From G963704535 sp963704535 (GTDB lineage Bacteria > Chloroflexota > Chloroflexia > Chloroflexales > Roseiflexaceae): a stretch of DNA of 64,000 nt. Positions 43,139-51,540 of the stretch are shown here, in pieces. A program made the position numbers and the translations under genes. The DNA lies in NCBI GenBank assembly GCA_963704535.1, contig OY969916.1, forward strand, positions 10,230,001-10,294,000, written 5' to 3'. Every line of letters begins with the position of its first letter. The first letter of the stretch is position 1. Under the pieces are notes generated by a model. It saw only the letters and a program-made list of their open reading frames with translations, made no database searches and was not told the origin of the DNA.

Positions 43139-45484
43139 GTGCCTTTAGGGCCTGATGAGTCGCTGTCAGCGGCAATTAAGCAGAAGTTTCCTTACATAAC
43201 GTCGTCAGGGTGGGATGAGATCACGATATCGATGGCCGAATCAGCTTCGGCCTGTCGCGAACAGCGTCGGGTAGATAATATCGAGGACGTTACTGAGGAC
43301 TTCATTATTGTCTATCTTGGGCGGCACAAACGCTCGGAGCTGTTAATGATTCTGCTCGACTATGCCCCGAAGATCGAGCAAGGGGTGCGTATTTGGGTGG
43401 AACACAACTACCAATACCCTTACCCACCTGAAGCGCTCGAAAATCTTGTTTTCAATATAATCCTAGACAGATACGAGGACATCGAGAAGTATGAGCCGAC
43501 TAAATCGAGCGCTTTGTCGTGGATCCAGACACGGGCACGGTATGCAGCGATCGATGATCTGCGTAAACATAACTATCCGTTTATAGCCCCGCTACCCGAT
43601 CATGACCACGACCCGCAGATCAGTGATCCTCAGGGTACAGCCGACCCAGGTAATAGCGAAATATCAGAGGAGTTCTTAGCCATATTTGAGGAAGGGCTCG
43701 TTGCAGTGCCCAAGAAACAGGCGCAGGCAATCAGACACCGTTACATTGATGGTCGTTCTGATGACCAAATCGCGAAGGATCTCGGGGTTTCTCAAGTCAC
43801 GGTGCGTACCAACGTCTCACGTGGTCTACATAAGCTCAAGAAGGAGCTACAGAAGGGCGACAAACTACAGCGGCTGAAGTCACTCGGGTTTATTATATCT
43901 GCATTCCTGCTCATATTGCTGCTGTTGATCTTGCTCCTTACCCCCTTTATAGTGAGGAAGGGGCCTGAGGCGATAGCTGTTACTCAGAATACGCCCACTA
44001 TACAGCGAACGGTGCCGAAATCATCTAGTTTGGTAGTGAATCCGCCCATCGTGGCCAGTATTGGTCTGTCGCTGCCGATGTTGCCAGCAAGGCCTGAGCG
44101 TCCGATTGCAGAGCAACTTATCATTTCTGCCCCGGTGCCGCCGGCGTCAACGACAATATTATCGCCATCGCGCCTGGAAGCATCCGAGCCGGTGATTGGG
44201 AGGGATGCCCCAACGGGCACACCGCCTACGCCACCTGCTGTAGCCGAGATTTGGACGCCGGCGCCGGTTGCCACGAGCACAGCGACTGTTGTGCCGGCGC
44301 CGACCAACACACCAAGAGCAACGAGCACACCAATGAGAAGCGTGACACCAACCGTTACACCAACATCGGCCAGCACACCAATCAACTCACCAATCAGTAC
44401 GTCGAAGCCGACCAGCACGCCGGACAACACCGCTGTACCGACTAATACATCGGAGCCAACGGATGTGCCAACAAGTATATCGGTGCCGACCAACACACCG
44501 ATAAGTCGGGCTGTACCAGCAGAACCGCCGGACGATACTGCCGTGCCGACCACTATACTGAAGCCAACATATGCAGCAACCAACACCGCCCTACCAACCG
44601 TTACACTCGAGCCAACCAATACGCCAACCAGTACGCCAACCAATACCGCCACACCGACTAGTACGCCGATGAGCATGGCTACACCTAATCCCACATGCGC
44701 CCCGGCGCAAAGGAGGTTCGTCAGTGTCGTACTCGTGATCGACCGGAGCGGCTCGATGAATGGACAGAAGCTGCAAGATGCCAAAGAGGCCGCGCTCACC
44801 TTTGTCGAGGAGATGGATCTGGACCATGACGAGATCGGCTTGGTCACCTTTGCGGCCCAAGCTCGCGTGGATCTGCCACTATCCCATAATCGCAACAAGA
44901 TCGAGGCGAAGATTAACGCAATTACGACCGATGCCGAGACAAATATCGCGGCTGGTGTGATAACGGCAACCAACGAAGTGCTTCATCACGATGACGATAC
45001 CATTCCGGCGCTGATCATTCTGTCCGACGGGAACGAAACGACCGGGGGATCACCGCAGGGTGCCGCTGAGGAGGCGAAAGCGAATGGAATCAGGATTATT
45101 ACCATACGTCTAGGGGAGGATGCTAATGAGACAGTACTCCGTAGTATGGCGTCATCGCCTCAAGACTACTTCGAGGCTATCAGTTCGGAGCAGCTACAGG
45201 CCATCTATGAGGAAATTGCCGAAACTATCCATCCGTGTCAGCCACCGACGGATAAACCGGAGGAAACGGCTGTACCTACATCGACCATTGAGCCGACGGC
45301 GACACCGATGCAAGAAGCGAACGAGCCGCCAGCCCACGCTGACACTCCCACGGAAACAGCGACACCAAGTGAAGCCACAGTCGTTTCCGATGAAACATTA
45401 ACGGCGACAGCGACGCCGGTGATGCTCACGCCAGTGGCATTGCCGATCTCGCTGAACACATCTGTATCCGCAGGGAAAATATAA
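43139..45484 (+). CDS. membrane-anchored sigma-factor-like protein with extracytoplasmic von Willebrand A domain
   Basis: 781 residues. N-terminal sigma-70/ECF-type part: region 2 (about 95-146, LENLVFNIILDRYEDIEKYE, then IQTRARYAAIDDLRKH) and region 4 helix-turn-helix (about 178-238, SDDQIAKDLGVSQVTVRTNV). One membrane helix (about 250-272) follows, then a Thr/Pro-rich stalk (about 280-520). A von Willebrand A domain (about 526-698) keeps the metal site: D535, S537, S539, then T601 and D630. A Thr/Pro tail ends the protein. The predicted topology puts the DNA-binding part inside and the vWA sensor outside. The GTG start has a close AAGGAA; an ATG at 43120 would need a frameshift. A family C MITE overlaps the stop codon. 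Confidence 0.85.
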   Translation: MPLGPDESLSAAIKQKFPYITSSGWDEITISMAESASACREQRRVDNIEDVTEDFIIVYLGRHKRSELLMILLDYAPKIEQGVRIWVEHNYQYPYPPEALENLVFNIILDRYEDIEKYEPTKSSALSWIQTRARYAAIDDLRKHNYPFIAPLPDHDHDPQISDPQGTADPGNSEISEEFLAIFEEGLVAVPKKQAQAIRHRYIDGRSDDQIAKDLGVSQVTVRTNVSRGLHKLKKELQKGDKLQRLKSLGFIISAFLLILLLLILLLTPFIVRKGPEAIAVTQNTPTIQRTVPKSSSLVVNPPIVASIGLSLPMLPARPERPIAEQLIISAPVPPASTTILSPSRLEASEPVIGRDAPTGTPPTPPAVAEIWTPAPVATSTATVVPAPTNTPRATSTPMRSVTPTVTPTSASTPINSPISTSKPTSTPDNTAVPTNTSEPTDVPTSISVPTNTPISRAVPAEPPDDTAVPTTILKPTYAATNTALPTVTLEPTNTPTSTPTNTATPTSTPMSMATPNPTCAPAQRRFVSVVLVIDRSGSMNGQKLQDAKEAALTFVEEMDLDHDEIGLVTFAAQARVDLPLSHNRNKIEAKINAITTDAETNIAAGVITATNEVLHHDDDTIPALIILSDGNETTGGSPQGAAEEAKANGIRIITIRLGEDANETVLRSMASSPQDYFEAISSEQLQAIYEEIAETIHPCQPPTDKPEETAVPTSTIEPTATPMQEANEPPAHADTPTETATPSEATVVSDETLTATATPVMLTPVALPISLNTSVSAGKI

Positions 45485-45659
45485 CATTCCTAAATGAGTT
45501 GTAAAAGGGGGTGTGGGGGAAGCCCCCACAGAAACCCTTTCCCACTTTACAACCCCGATAGGATTGCTATAGCATTCCTAAATGAGTTGTAAAAGGGGGT
45601 GTGGGGGAAGCCCCCACAGAAACCTTTTCCCACTTTACAACCCAGATAGGAACGCTATA
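45482..45659. mobile_element. two tandem MITEs (family C)
   Basis: Copies at about 45482-45570 and 45566-45659 share CATTCCTAAATGAGTTG, a GTGGGGGAAGCCCCCAC hairpin, CCCACTTTACAAC and end in GCTATA. The first overlaps the TAA of the sigma-vWA gene. Confidence 0.7.
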
Positions 45660-45683
45660 TATAACATAGTGAGGAGGCAATAC

Positions 45684-45916
45684 GTGTTATCTAAGCTATC
45701 ACAACTCATCTCGCTCTGGCGCTGTTAAAGGATGCAGAGGGAACTATATCGCCGCGCCTGCGCTCCACTGTCGGCTCGCTGCGCGAACCGACCTTGGCGC
45801 GTGGACAATGCACACAACATGGAACACTAGTTGCTGTGCATCCGCGCAACACGTTTGGAACGTCGTGGGAAGGAGCACATCGTTCTACTACCGCTTCCGC
45901 TTTATACTACGCCTAA
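45684..45916 (+). pseudogene. possible frameshifted small gene
   Basis: GAGGAGG precedes GTG 45684 (LSKLSQLISLWRC then stop). One missing base after codon 11 would continue as LALLKDAEGTISPRLRSTVG to a stop at 45914-45916, a frame of 77 codons. No family recognised. Low confidence. Confidence 0.25.
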
Positions 45917-45984
45917 CGACGGCATAATTGCGTCTGCCTACGGGTTGCCGCGGTCCAGCGTACAATCGCATATCGAGGGAGTCC

Positions 45985-46248
45985 ATGAATCACCACATCC
46001 TAGCACAAAGCCTGATACGCGCCCTGTTGCTTGAGCACCTAACGCCGGAGGAGATTGCCGATCTGACACCGCAGGAACTCCTGCGGCTTATGCAGCCCGA
46101 TCTCGATGTGCCACCATTACTGCACGACGAGTACGAACAGACGCGCCGGCGCTACGAGGCACGTTTGCGGGCGACCGAGGAGGCGCCAACTACAAAGCGT
46201 CCACTTCGCCCGCGCCGGAGGAAAAATAACGATTCCTCCGATGCATGA
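45985..46248 (+). CDS. hypothetical protein (87 aa)
   Basis: ATG 45985 follows GAGGGAG. A helical N terminus (ILAQSLIRALLLEHLTPEEI, LTPQELLRLM) is followed by a charged middle and a Lys/Arg-rich tail (KRPLRPRRRKNN). No family recognised. A hairpin terminator follows. Confidence 0.6.
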   Translation: MNHHILAQSLIRALLLEHLTPEEIADLTPQELLRLMQPDLDVPPLLHDEYEQTRRRYEARLRATEEAPTTKRPLRPRRRKNNDSSDA

Positions 46249-46258
46249 TTCAGTCATG

Positions 46259-46294
46259 TCTGGACTCGGCCACATGCGTGTGACCGAGTCCAGA
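46259..46294. terminator. hairpin terminator
   Basis: Arms TCTGGACTCGG and CCGAGTCCAGA (11 bp) 10 bp after the preceding stop codon; no T tract. Confidence 0.6.
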
Positions 46295-46309
46295 TCAAAC
46301 CCGGACTAA

Positions 46310-46402
46310 CTATAGCAAACCTATCTGAGTTGTAAAAGTGGTTGGGCTTTTCTGCGGGGGCTTCCCCCACACCCCCTTTTACGACTCATTTAGGAATGCT
46401 AT
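46310..46402. mobile_element. MITE (family C), inverted orientation
   Basis: Begins TATAGCAAACCTATCTGAG and ends CTCATTTAGGAATGCTATA, the reverse of the copies at 45482-45659. The hairpin is GCGGGGGCTTCCCCCAC. Confidence 0.7.
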
Positions 46403-46480
46403 ATACCATCGCGTGAATGCGCTCCCACTTGACAGTGCCCAGCGATCCACATAAGATTCGACCGACAAGGAGGACACGCG

Positions 46481-47308
46481 ATGGCCTTTCTGGACCTATT
46501 GCTCGACGCCGGGCGCCGCAACCGCAGCCTGCTGTGTGTCGGGCTCGACCCTGATCCCCGGCGCATCCCCGCCGCGCTCCAACAGGCGCCTGATCCAGTC
46601 TATGCGTTCTGCATGGCGATCGTCGAGGCGACCGCCGATCTGGTCTGTGCCTTCAAGCCTAACAGCGCCTTTTTTGAGGCGCTTGGCCCGGTCGGGATGG
46701 AGACGTTGCGGCGGCTGATCGGCGCGATGCCCCGCAGCATCCCGGTGATCCTCGACGCCAAGCGCGGCGACATTGGCTCGACTGCGGTGGCGTATGCCCA
46801 GGCCGCTTTCGAGGTCCTCGGCGCCGACGCGGTAACGCTGAACCCCTACTTGGGTGGTGACGCGCTCGCGCCATTTCTGCGCTATGCCGACAAGGGCTGC
46901 CTGGTGCTGTGCAAGACCTCCAACCTCGGCAGCGCCGATGTGCAGGATCTCCAACTCGCCGATGGCCGGCCGCTGTACCTGGAGGTCGCCCGGCGCGCCC
47001 GCGAAAGCTGGAACGAGCGCGGTAACGTCGGGCTGGTCGTCGGCGCGACCTTTCCGCAGGTGCTGCGATCTGTGCGCGAGCTGTGCCCCGAGTTTCCGCT
47101 GCTGGTGCCTGGGGTCGGCGCGCAGGGCGGCGATGTGGGGCCGGTGGTGCGCGCCGCAGCCGATGCGCGCGGCGAGCGGGCGATCATCAATGCCTCACGC
47201 AGCATCCTCTATGCCGGCGATAGCGCGCCCGGCCTAGACTTCGCCGAGGCCGCGCGGCGCGAAGCTCTGCGCCTGCGTGACGAGATCGATGCCGCGCTCC
47301 ACAGTTGA
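46481..47308 (+). CDS. pyrF: orotidine 5'-phosphate decarboxylase
   Basis: 275 residues; converts OMP to UMP, the last step of de novo pyrimidine synthesis. TIM-barrel with substrate Lys in FKPN (K59) and the catalytic D92-x-K94-x2-D97 in LDAKRGDIG; C-terminal phosphate-binding VPGVGAQGG and INASRSI. Length fits the longer PyrF type (275-280). Strong AAGGAGG site. No other pyr gene nearby. Confidence 0.95.
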   Translation: MAFLDLLLDAGRRNRSLLCVGLDPDPRRIPAALQQAPDPVYAFCMAIVEATADLVCAFKPNSAFFEALGPVGMETLRRLIGAMPRSIPVILDAKRGDIGSTAVAYAQAAFEVLGADAVTLNPYLGGDALAPFLRYADKGCLVLCKTSNLGSADVQDLQLADGRPLYLEVARRARESWNERGNVGLVVGATFPQVLRSVRELCPEFPLLVPGVGAQGGDVGPVVRAAADARGERAIINASRSILYAGDSAPGLDFAEAARREALRLRDEIDAALHS

Positions 47309-47321
47309 CACAAGGTCAGTT

Positions 47322-47370
47322 GTCAGTTGTCCGTTGTCAGTTGTGGTGCGACTGACAACGGACAACTGAC
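47322..47370. terminator. 20-bp perfect hairpin in a tandem-repeat tract
   Basis: GTCAGTTGTCCGTTGTCAGT (47322-47341) faces its exact complement (47351-47370) across a 9-nt loop, built from repeated GTCAGTT/GTCCGTT units, 14 bp after pyrF. A family B repeat remnant (TTTCAGACAATTTCTCA) lies at 47479-47495. Confidence 0.65.
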
Positions 47371-47516
47371 GACGGACACGGATGCCTGCTCTACATCGCC
47401 GGATTTGTTTGGGTTCGCTCGTTCGTATATACTGAGGGCGGTTGGCAAGCGCCTTCATCTCGGTGAGGCGCGAACCCTTTCAGACAATTTCTCAGCACTG
47501 CGAAGGAGACAACACC

Positions 47517-48269
47517 ATGGCGATCATCGGCGGCATTATCTTTCTTATTATCGCAGTTATCTGCTTTTTCGTCGGGCGTGGGCAGGCTGGCCGGCTGCGG
47601 GCAATGAACGCGGCCGACACCTATACCGCCCAGCTTCTGACCGATATCCACACCAGGGTGATCAGCACACTGGGCGCCGACGCCCTGGCGCAGCAGTGTG
47701 AGGTCGAGGGGGTGATCGAGTGTGACGCGCCGCTGACCGGGCCGGTCTCCGGAACGGCATGTGCCGCCTACAGCTACACCGTCACCCGCGAATATGAAGA
47801 GGATGTGACGAAAAAAGATGAAAAGGGCAATGTCACCAAGAGCACCGAGCGGAAAAACGAGACAGTGCAGTCCGAGGACCGCCGCGCCAACTTCTGGGTG
47901 CGCGATGCGACCGGCCGCACGCTGGTGTGCCCCGAAGGAGCCGAGCAGGACCTGACCGAGACCGGCAGTCGCTACGATGCCAGCCGCAAAGGTGCGGCCG
48001 GGCGCACCCGCACGCTCGGGCACCGACATGCCGAGCAGTCGCTGCCGGTCGGCACCAAGGTCTATGTGCTGGGCTGCGCGGTCGATCATGGGGGCAAGCC
48101 GATGATTGGCTGCAACTCGCGCGACAAGAAGCAGCAGTTCATCATCAGCCGGCGCAGTGAGCGCGAGCTGGCCCAGTCGGCCTCGACCAGTGCGCGTGGC
48201 TTTAAGATCGCGGCAGCGGCGAGCGGCGTCTTGGGGCTAGTCTTGGTCCTGTTCGGAATCGTGTCGTGA
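47517..48269 (+). CDS. GIDE-domain membrane protein (MULAN/MUL1-like)
   Basis: 250 residues; ATG 47517 follows AAGGAG. Membrane helices at both ends (IIGGIIFLIIAVICFFVG and IAAAASGVLGLVLVLFGIV) flank a domain with VEGVIECDAPLTGPVSGTAC, YSYTVTREYEEDV, SEDRRANFWVRDATGR and VGTKVYVLG. This is the GIDE fold found in mitochondrial MUL1; bacterial members lack the RING finger, as here. Function in bacteria is unknown. Confidence 0.8.
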   Translation: MAIIGGIIFLIIAVICFFVGRGQAGRLRAMNAADTYTAQLLTDIHTRVISTLGADALAQQCEVEGVIECDAPLTGPVSGTACAAYSYTVTREYEEDVTKKDEKGNVTKSTERKNETVQSEDRRANFWVRDATGRTLVCPEGAEQDLTETGSRYDASRKGAAGRTRTLGHRHAEQSLPVGTKVYVLGCAVDHGGKPMIGCNSRDKKQQFIISRRSERELAQSASTSARGFKIAAAASGVLGLVLVLFGIVS

Positions 48270-48283
48270 GCATTGCTTGAGAA

Positions 48284-48321
48284 AGAGGGAGACTGAAGGG
48301 CTGTTCCCTCAGTCTCCCTCT
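48284..48321. terminator. hairpin terminator after GIDE gene
   Basis: AGAGGGAGACTGAAGGG facing CCCTCAGTCTCCCTCT, 14 bp after the stop codon; related to family A cores. Confidence 0.6.
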
Positions 48322-48346
48322 CATCCGCGTTGTATAAAAGTTCGCA

Positions 48347-48501
48347 TCTCACTCGCAATCATTGGCGGAAAAGAGTTCTTGAGGGGCTTCCCCCTCAAAC
48401 TCCCCCTTTTAGACAGTCTCTCAGCTCTCACTCGCAATCATTGGCGGAAAAGGGTTCTTGAGGGGCTTCCCCCTCAAACTCCCCCTTTTAGACAGTCTCT
48501 C
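48347..48501. repeat. two tandem 77-bp family B elements
   Basis: Each unit runs from CTCACTCGCAATCATTGGCG through a TTGAGGGGCTTCCCCCTCAA hairpin to TTTTAGACAGTCTC. The second forms the 3' end of the BtrH-like gene. Confidence 0.75.
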
Positions 48502-49676
48502 AGCCCCGCCAACGCGCGTTTCTCCCCCTCGTAGATCGCCAGCAGCCGTTCCTGGAGCCCGGCGAATAGGGTCTGGACCTCGGCGTCGCCCATAGGGAAC
48601 TGGGCGTTGACCTCCGAGCGGATTGCCGCCAGCCGGTCGCTGATCGGGCGGGCGGTTGGCTCGCCATCGCCGCCGAGGGCGGCGAAGAGATCGTGCCGCT
48701 GGCGCAGCAGCTCCCTGGTCTCCCGCAAGGGCGTGACGTCGTCGGGCAGCGCGGCGTGGGCCAGGCCGGCCCACTGGGCCGCCAGTGTCCGGTACTGCGC
48801 GGCGACCTCGCGCAGCGCGGGGCGCCCGACCAGCGGGCTAGCCTCGTCGAGGAAGTCGGCGTACAGCCCACGCAGCGCGCCGCCCCCGCCCATCAGCACT
48901 AGCCCCTCGTACATTGAGCGCAGCGTATCGTATAGGCCCGCCCTGGTCCGAAAGACCGTCGGCCAGCCCTTTTTATGCTTTGGGTCGGCGGTTAGCCTGC
49001 CCCACTTCTGGATTGCCGGGAGCGCGAATGAGTCGGATGGCCGCCCCAGATACTCGACGCAGTCGCGGATGCCCGCCAGGATGCCCGACTCCAAGTCGGC
49101 GCCGGCCGACCGCTCGACAGTGAGCAGCCGGTTCTTGTAGGAGCCGATCCTGGCGCGCGAGGCGGCGAACGTCTCCTGCGCGACGCGGAACGGCTTGCGG
49201 GAGCGGTCGTCGATCAGCACATCCGGCCCATCGATGCCATACACGACGACGAACGGGCCGGCGCACTCGAACTCGGTCGGGATGTGCAGGTAGGGCAGGT
49301 AGGCCCGATGGATCCAGGCGACGGCCGGCGAGCCCTGGGATAGTATCTCGGCGAGCTGGGCGGCGGCGGCCTGCCGCCCGCCGGTCTCCTTTATCACCGG
49401 CCGGGCGCCGACGCGCTCACAGATGTTGGAGAAGTAGGTTAGCGGGTAGTTCCAGTTGTTGTGCAGCCCCAGCACCATGGTGGCCGAGGCGTACTGCTTG
49501 AACTCCCACAGGATGTACCCGGCGCCCAAGCCGCCGCCGATGCCCAGCAACATCGCTTCGGAGTAGGGCTGGCTGGTGTGCGGCGCCAGGAAGCCTCGCG
49601 CGGCCAGCAGGTTCTTGACTGCTGCCGTCTCCGGGTGCTCGCCGCCGAGGTGCGGATATGGGACGACGATCGACAT
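48474..49676 (-). CDS. BtrH-like (C39-peptidase-fold) protein with DUF4872-like C terminus
   Basis: 400 residues. The N-terminal half (PYPHLGGEHPETAAVKNLL, then IGGGLGAGYILWEF and VYGIDGPDVLIDDR) matches BtrH N-terminal-like proteins, acyltransferases related to butirosin biosynthesis that use a papain-like fold. The conserved Cys-position residue reads His14, as often in this group. The helical C-terminal half resembles DUF4872. The last eight codons (DCLKGGV and stop) lie in a family B element, so the native tail was replaced. One base separates it from the glyoxalase stop. Confidence 0.75.
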   Translation of the reverse strand: MSIVVPYPHLGGEHPETAAVKNLLAARGFLAPHTSQPYSEAMLLGIGGGLGAGYILWEFKQYASATMVLGLHNNWNYPLTYFSNICERVGARPVIKETGGRQAAAAQLAEILSQGSPAVAWIHRAYLPYLHIPTEFECAGPFVVVYGIDGPDVLIDDRSRKPFRVAQETFAASRARIGSYKNRLLTVERSAGADLESGILAGIRDCVEYLGRPSDSFALPAIQKWGRLTADPKHKKGWPTVFRTRAGLYDTLRSMYEGLVLMGGGGALRGLYADFLDEASPLVGRPALREVAAQYRTLAAQWAGLAHAALPDDVTPLRETRELLRQRHDLFAALGGDGEPTARPISDRLAAIRSEVNAQFPMGDAEVQTLFAGLQERLLAIYEGEKRALAGLRDCLKGGV

Positions 49677-49677
49677 A

Positions 49678-50367
49678 TTATACCTCCCCCTGGAATAGGA
49701 AGAATGGCTGCCCGCCCGGCCCGCTGAACGTCGCGTTGACGATCTGGCCGTCGACCTCCGGCGGCATATCGATCAGCGCGAGGCTGGCCTGCTTCAGCCG
49801 GGCGATCCGATCGGCCATGTCGCCGGCGAAGTAGGTGATGGTCGGCGCGGAGAAGTCGGTGGTCTGGTGCAGCCCCAGGACGATCAGGCCGTCGCTGAGG
49901 ATGGCGAACGGGTAGGGTTCTCCGGGGGCGTAGAGGTTCTCGAAACCCAGTTTTTCCCAGAACCGGATCGCGGCGTCGCGGTCCCGGCAGGGGATGGAGA
50001 ACTCGCCGAACTTGCCCAGGCTTGAGATCGGGGTACGGTTCAGCGGGTCTCCCACCGGCATCGGCACGTCGCTTCGCCGCTGCGAGACCACGATGCGCTG
50101 CCCGTTCGGGTCGGTGAGGGAGGCGCTGTCGTCCACCCGCTCCACGCCGTCGAGCCCTTCGACGTCGGCCAGATCGCCCCCGGCGTAACTGAGGAGCGGC
50201 TCGGCGGGCTCCCCGGAATGGGCGCGGTCGCGCAGCCGGATGTTGATGCTGCCGTCGGTGACGACGCCCGCGCCCGCCTGTCGAAACCCGAGTCGCTCGT
50301 AGAACGCCAGCGCGTCTGCGACATCGTCGACCGCCGTCACGATCTCGACATAATCGCCAAGCTTCAT
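49678..50367 (-). CDS. tandem glyoxalase/VOC-fold protein
   Basis: 229 residues from ATG 50367, six bases after GAAGGAGG. Two VOC modules: YVEIVTAVDDVADALAFYER and EFSIPCRDRDAAIRFWEKLG. VOC proteins are metal-dependent lyases, dioxygenases or antibiotic-binding proteins; the reaction here is unknown. It lies between the AHSA1-like and BtrH-like genes in one cluster. Confidence 0.8.
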   Translation of the reverse strand: MKLGDYVEIVTAVDDVADALAFYERLGFRQAGAGVVTDGSINIRLRDRAHSGEPAEPLLSYAGGDLADVEGLDGVERVDDSASLTDPNGQRIVVSQRRSDVPMPVGDPLNRTPISSLGKFGEFSIPCRDRDAAIRFWEKLGFENLYAPGEPYPFAILSDGLIVLGLHQTTDFSAPTITYFAGDMADRIARLKQASLALIDMPPEVDGQIVNATFSGPGGQPFFLFQGEV

Positions 50368-50442
50368 GTCCATCCTCCTTCGTGTACGCTTGCTAAAAAG
50401 GGCGGCCACGGAGGGCCTGCCCTACAGGTGCTGTGCTTCTGC

Positions 50443-51360
50443 CTACTCTTCTACAATGAGCTGGGCCTGGCCGGCGCGAATGGAGGCTGCGTAGTAGGAC
50501 TCCATGCCGTCGGCCAGCGGGATTAGCGGGGGCCTCCAGTCGGGGCCGTATTCGACAATAGACTTGATCCAGCTCATAAAGTTGAGCCAACCGGCGTTGT
50601 ACCCGCCGGTCGGCTTGTCGGGCGCGAACCCGCTGTGGACGATTGTCAGCCGGGTTTTGCCACCGGACCCTTCCAGCGTCCAGGTCACGATGGTTTCGGT
50701 CTCCTCGGGCCAGGAGTGGGCCAGCGTTTCGTTGGGCGCCAGAGCGAGGATCTTGAGCGGGCCGCCGATCTGCCAGCCAAAATCGTAGTGCCCGCCGACT
50801 TTCGGCTCGACCGTCGCGCTGCTGGCGATCCAGCGCTCGAGTTGCTCGGGGCGGATGAGTGCCTCGAAGACCTGGTCGGGCGACCCGTCGATCTCGACGG
50901 TGTGCCGGATGTCGCCCAGCATCGGGGCCGAGAAGTCGCAGCGCACTGGCGCCCGGCCGTCCAGGTGGCGGCGCAGGTTCTCGCAGGATAGGAACCAGAA
51001 GTCCTCGAAGGTGTAGCTGCTGATGTCGTGGCTGCGTGAGACGCCGTCGTGCCGCACGGTGACGACGGTCTCGCGCCCCTGCGGATGAAGTCCGATCGCG
51101 ACGCTGGTGTCGTCCTCACGGACGCGCCACGCGAACGCGAGGCGTTGGGCCGGCTCCGCGCCGATCAACGGGTGGTGGCCCTGCTCCCGGTCGGGCGCCT
51201 CCGGCGTCCAGCGGCCCCAGAAGTCGTAGCGGCGCTCGTGGAGCGCCACATCGGCGTGTTCGGCGAACCAGGCGCCAAGCCTGAAGCTGTCGGTCAGCGC
51301 GTCGAACACCGCGTCGGCTGGGGCATGAACCGTGACCTGGACATGCAGCGGGGCTGACAT
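50443..51360 (-). CDS. double SRPBCC/AHSA1-like protein
   Basis: 305 residues from ATG 51360 (AAGGAG site). Two START-like modules: VQVTVHAPADAVFDALTDSF ... and HTVEIDGSPDQVFEALIRPE with WTLEGSGGKTRLTIVHSGF. AHSA1-like proteins bind hydrophobic ligands; many sit next to ArsR regulators, as here. The role is unknown. Confidence 0.82.
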   Translation of the reverse strand: MSAPLHVQVTVHAPADAVFDALTDSFRLGAWFAEHADVALHERRYDFWGRWTPEAPDREQGHHPLIGAEPAQRLAFAWRVREDDTSVAIGLHPQGRETVVTVRHDGVSRSHDISSYTFEDFWFLSCENLRRHLDGRAPVRCDFSAPMLGDIRHTVEIDGSPDQVFEALIRPEQLERWIASSATVEPKVGGHYDFGWQIGGPLKILALAPNETLAHSWPEETETIVTWTLEGSGGKTRLTIVHSGFAPDKPTGGYNAGWLNFMSWIKSIVEYGPDWRPPLIPLADGMESYYAASIRAGQAQLIVEE

Positions 51361-51369
51361 GAAGCGCTC

Positions 51370-51535
51370 CTTTTTGCGGATGGGATGCGTGATGCGTGAT
51401 GCGTGAGGGATGATTCTTGATAGGGCGGCCACTTTCAGGGATGGGCTTGCGTGATGCGTGAGGGATGATTCCCGATAGGGCGGCCACGGAGGGCCTGCCC
51501 TACAGGTCTCAATTCTCAATTTTCAATTCTCAATT
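51370..51535. repeat. heptamer repeats and shared 28-bp segment
   Basis: Tandem GCGTGAT units, two copies of a GATGATTC-T/C-GATAGGGCGGCCAC block, a GGCCACGGAGGGCCTGCCC segment and AATTCTC/AATTTTC units. No gene. Confidence 0.6.
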
Positions 51536-51540
51536 CCTCG

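Noticed and set aside
43984..44973. 329-residue Val/Gly-rich minus-strand frame
   Set aside because: It is the complement of the Thr/Pro repeat stalk of the sigma-vWA gene; VGVLVG runs mirror ACACCAACC repeats.
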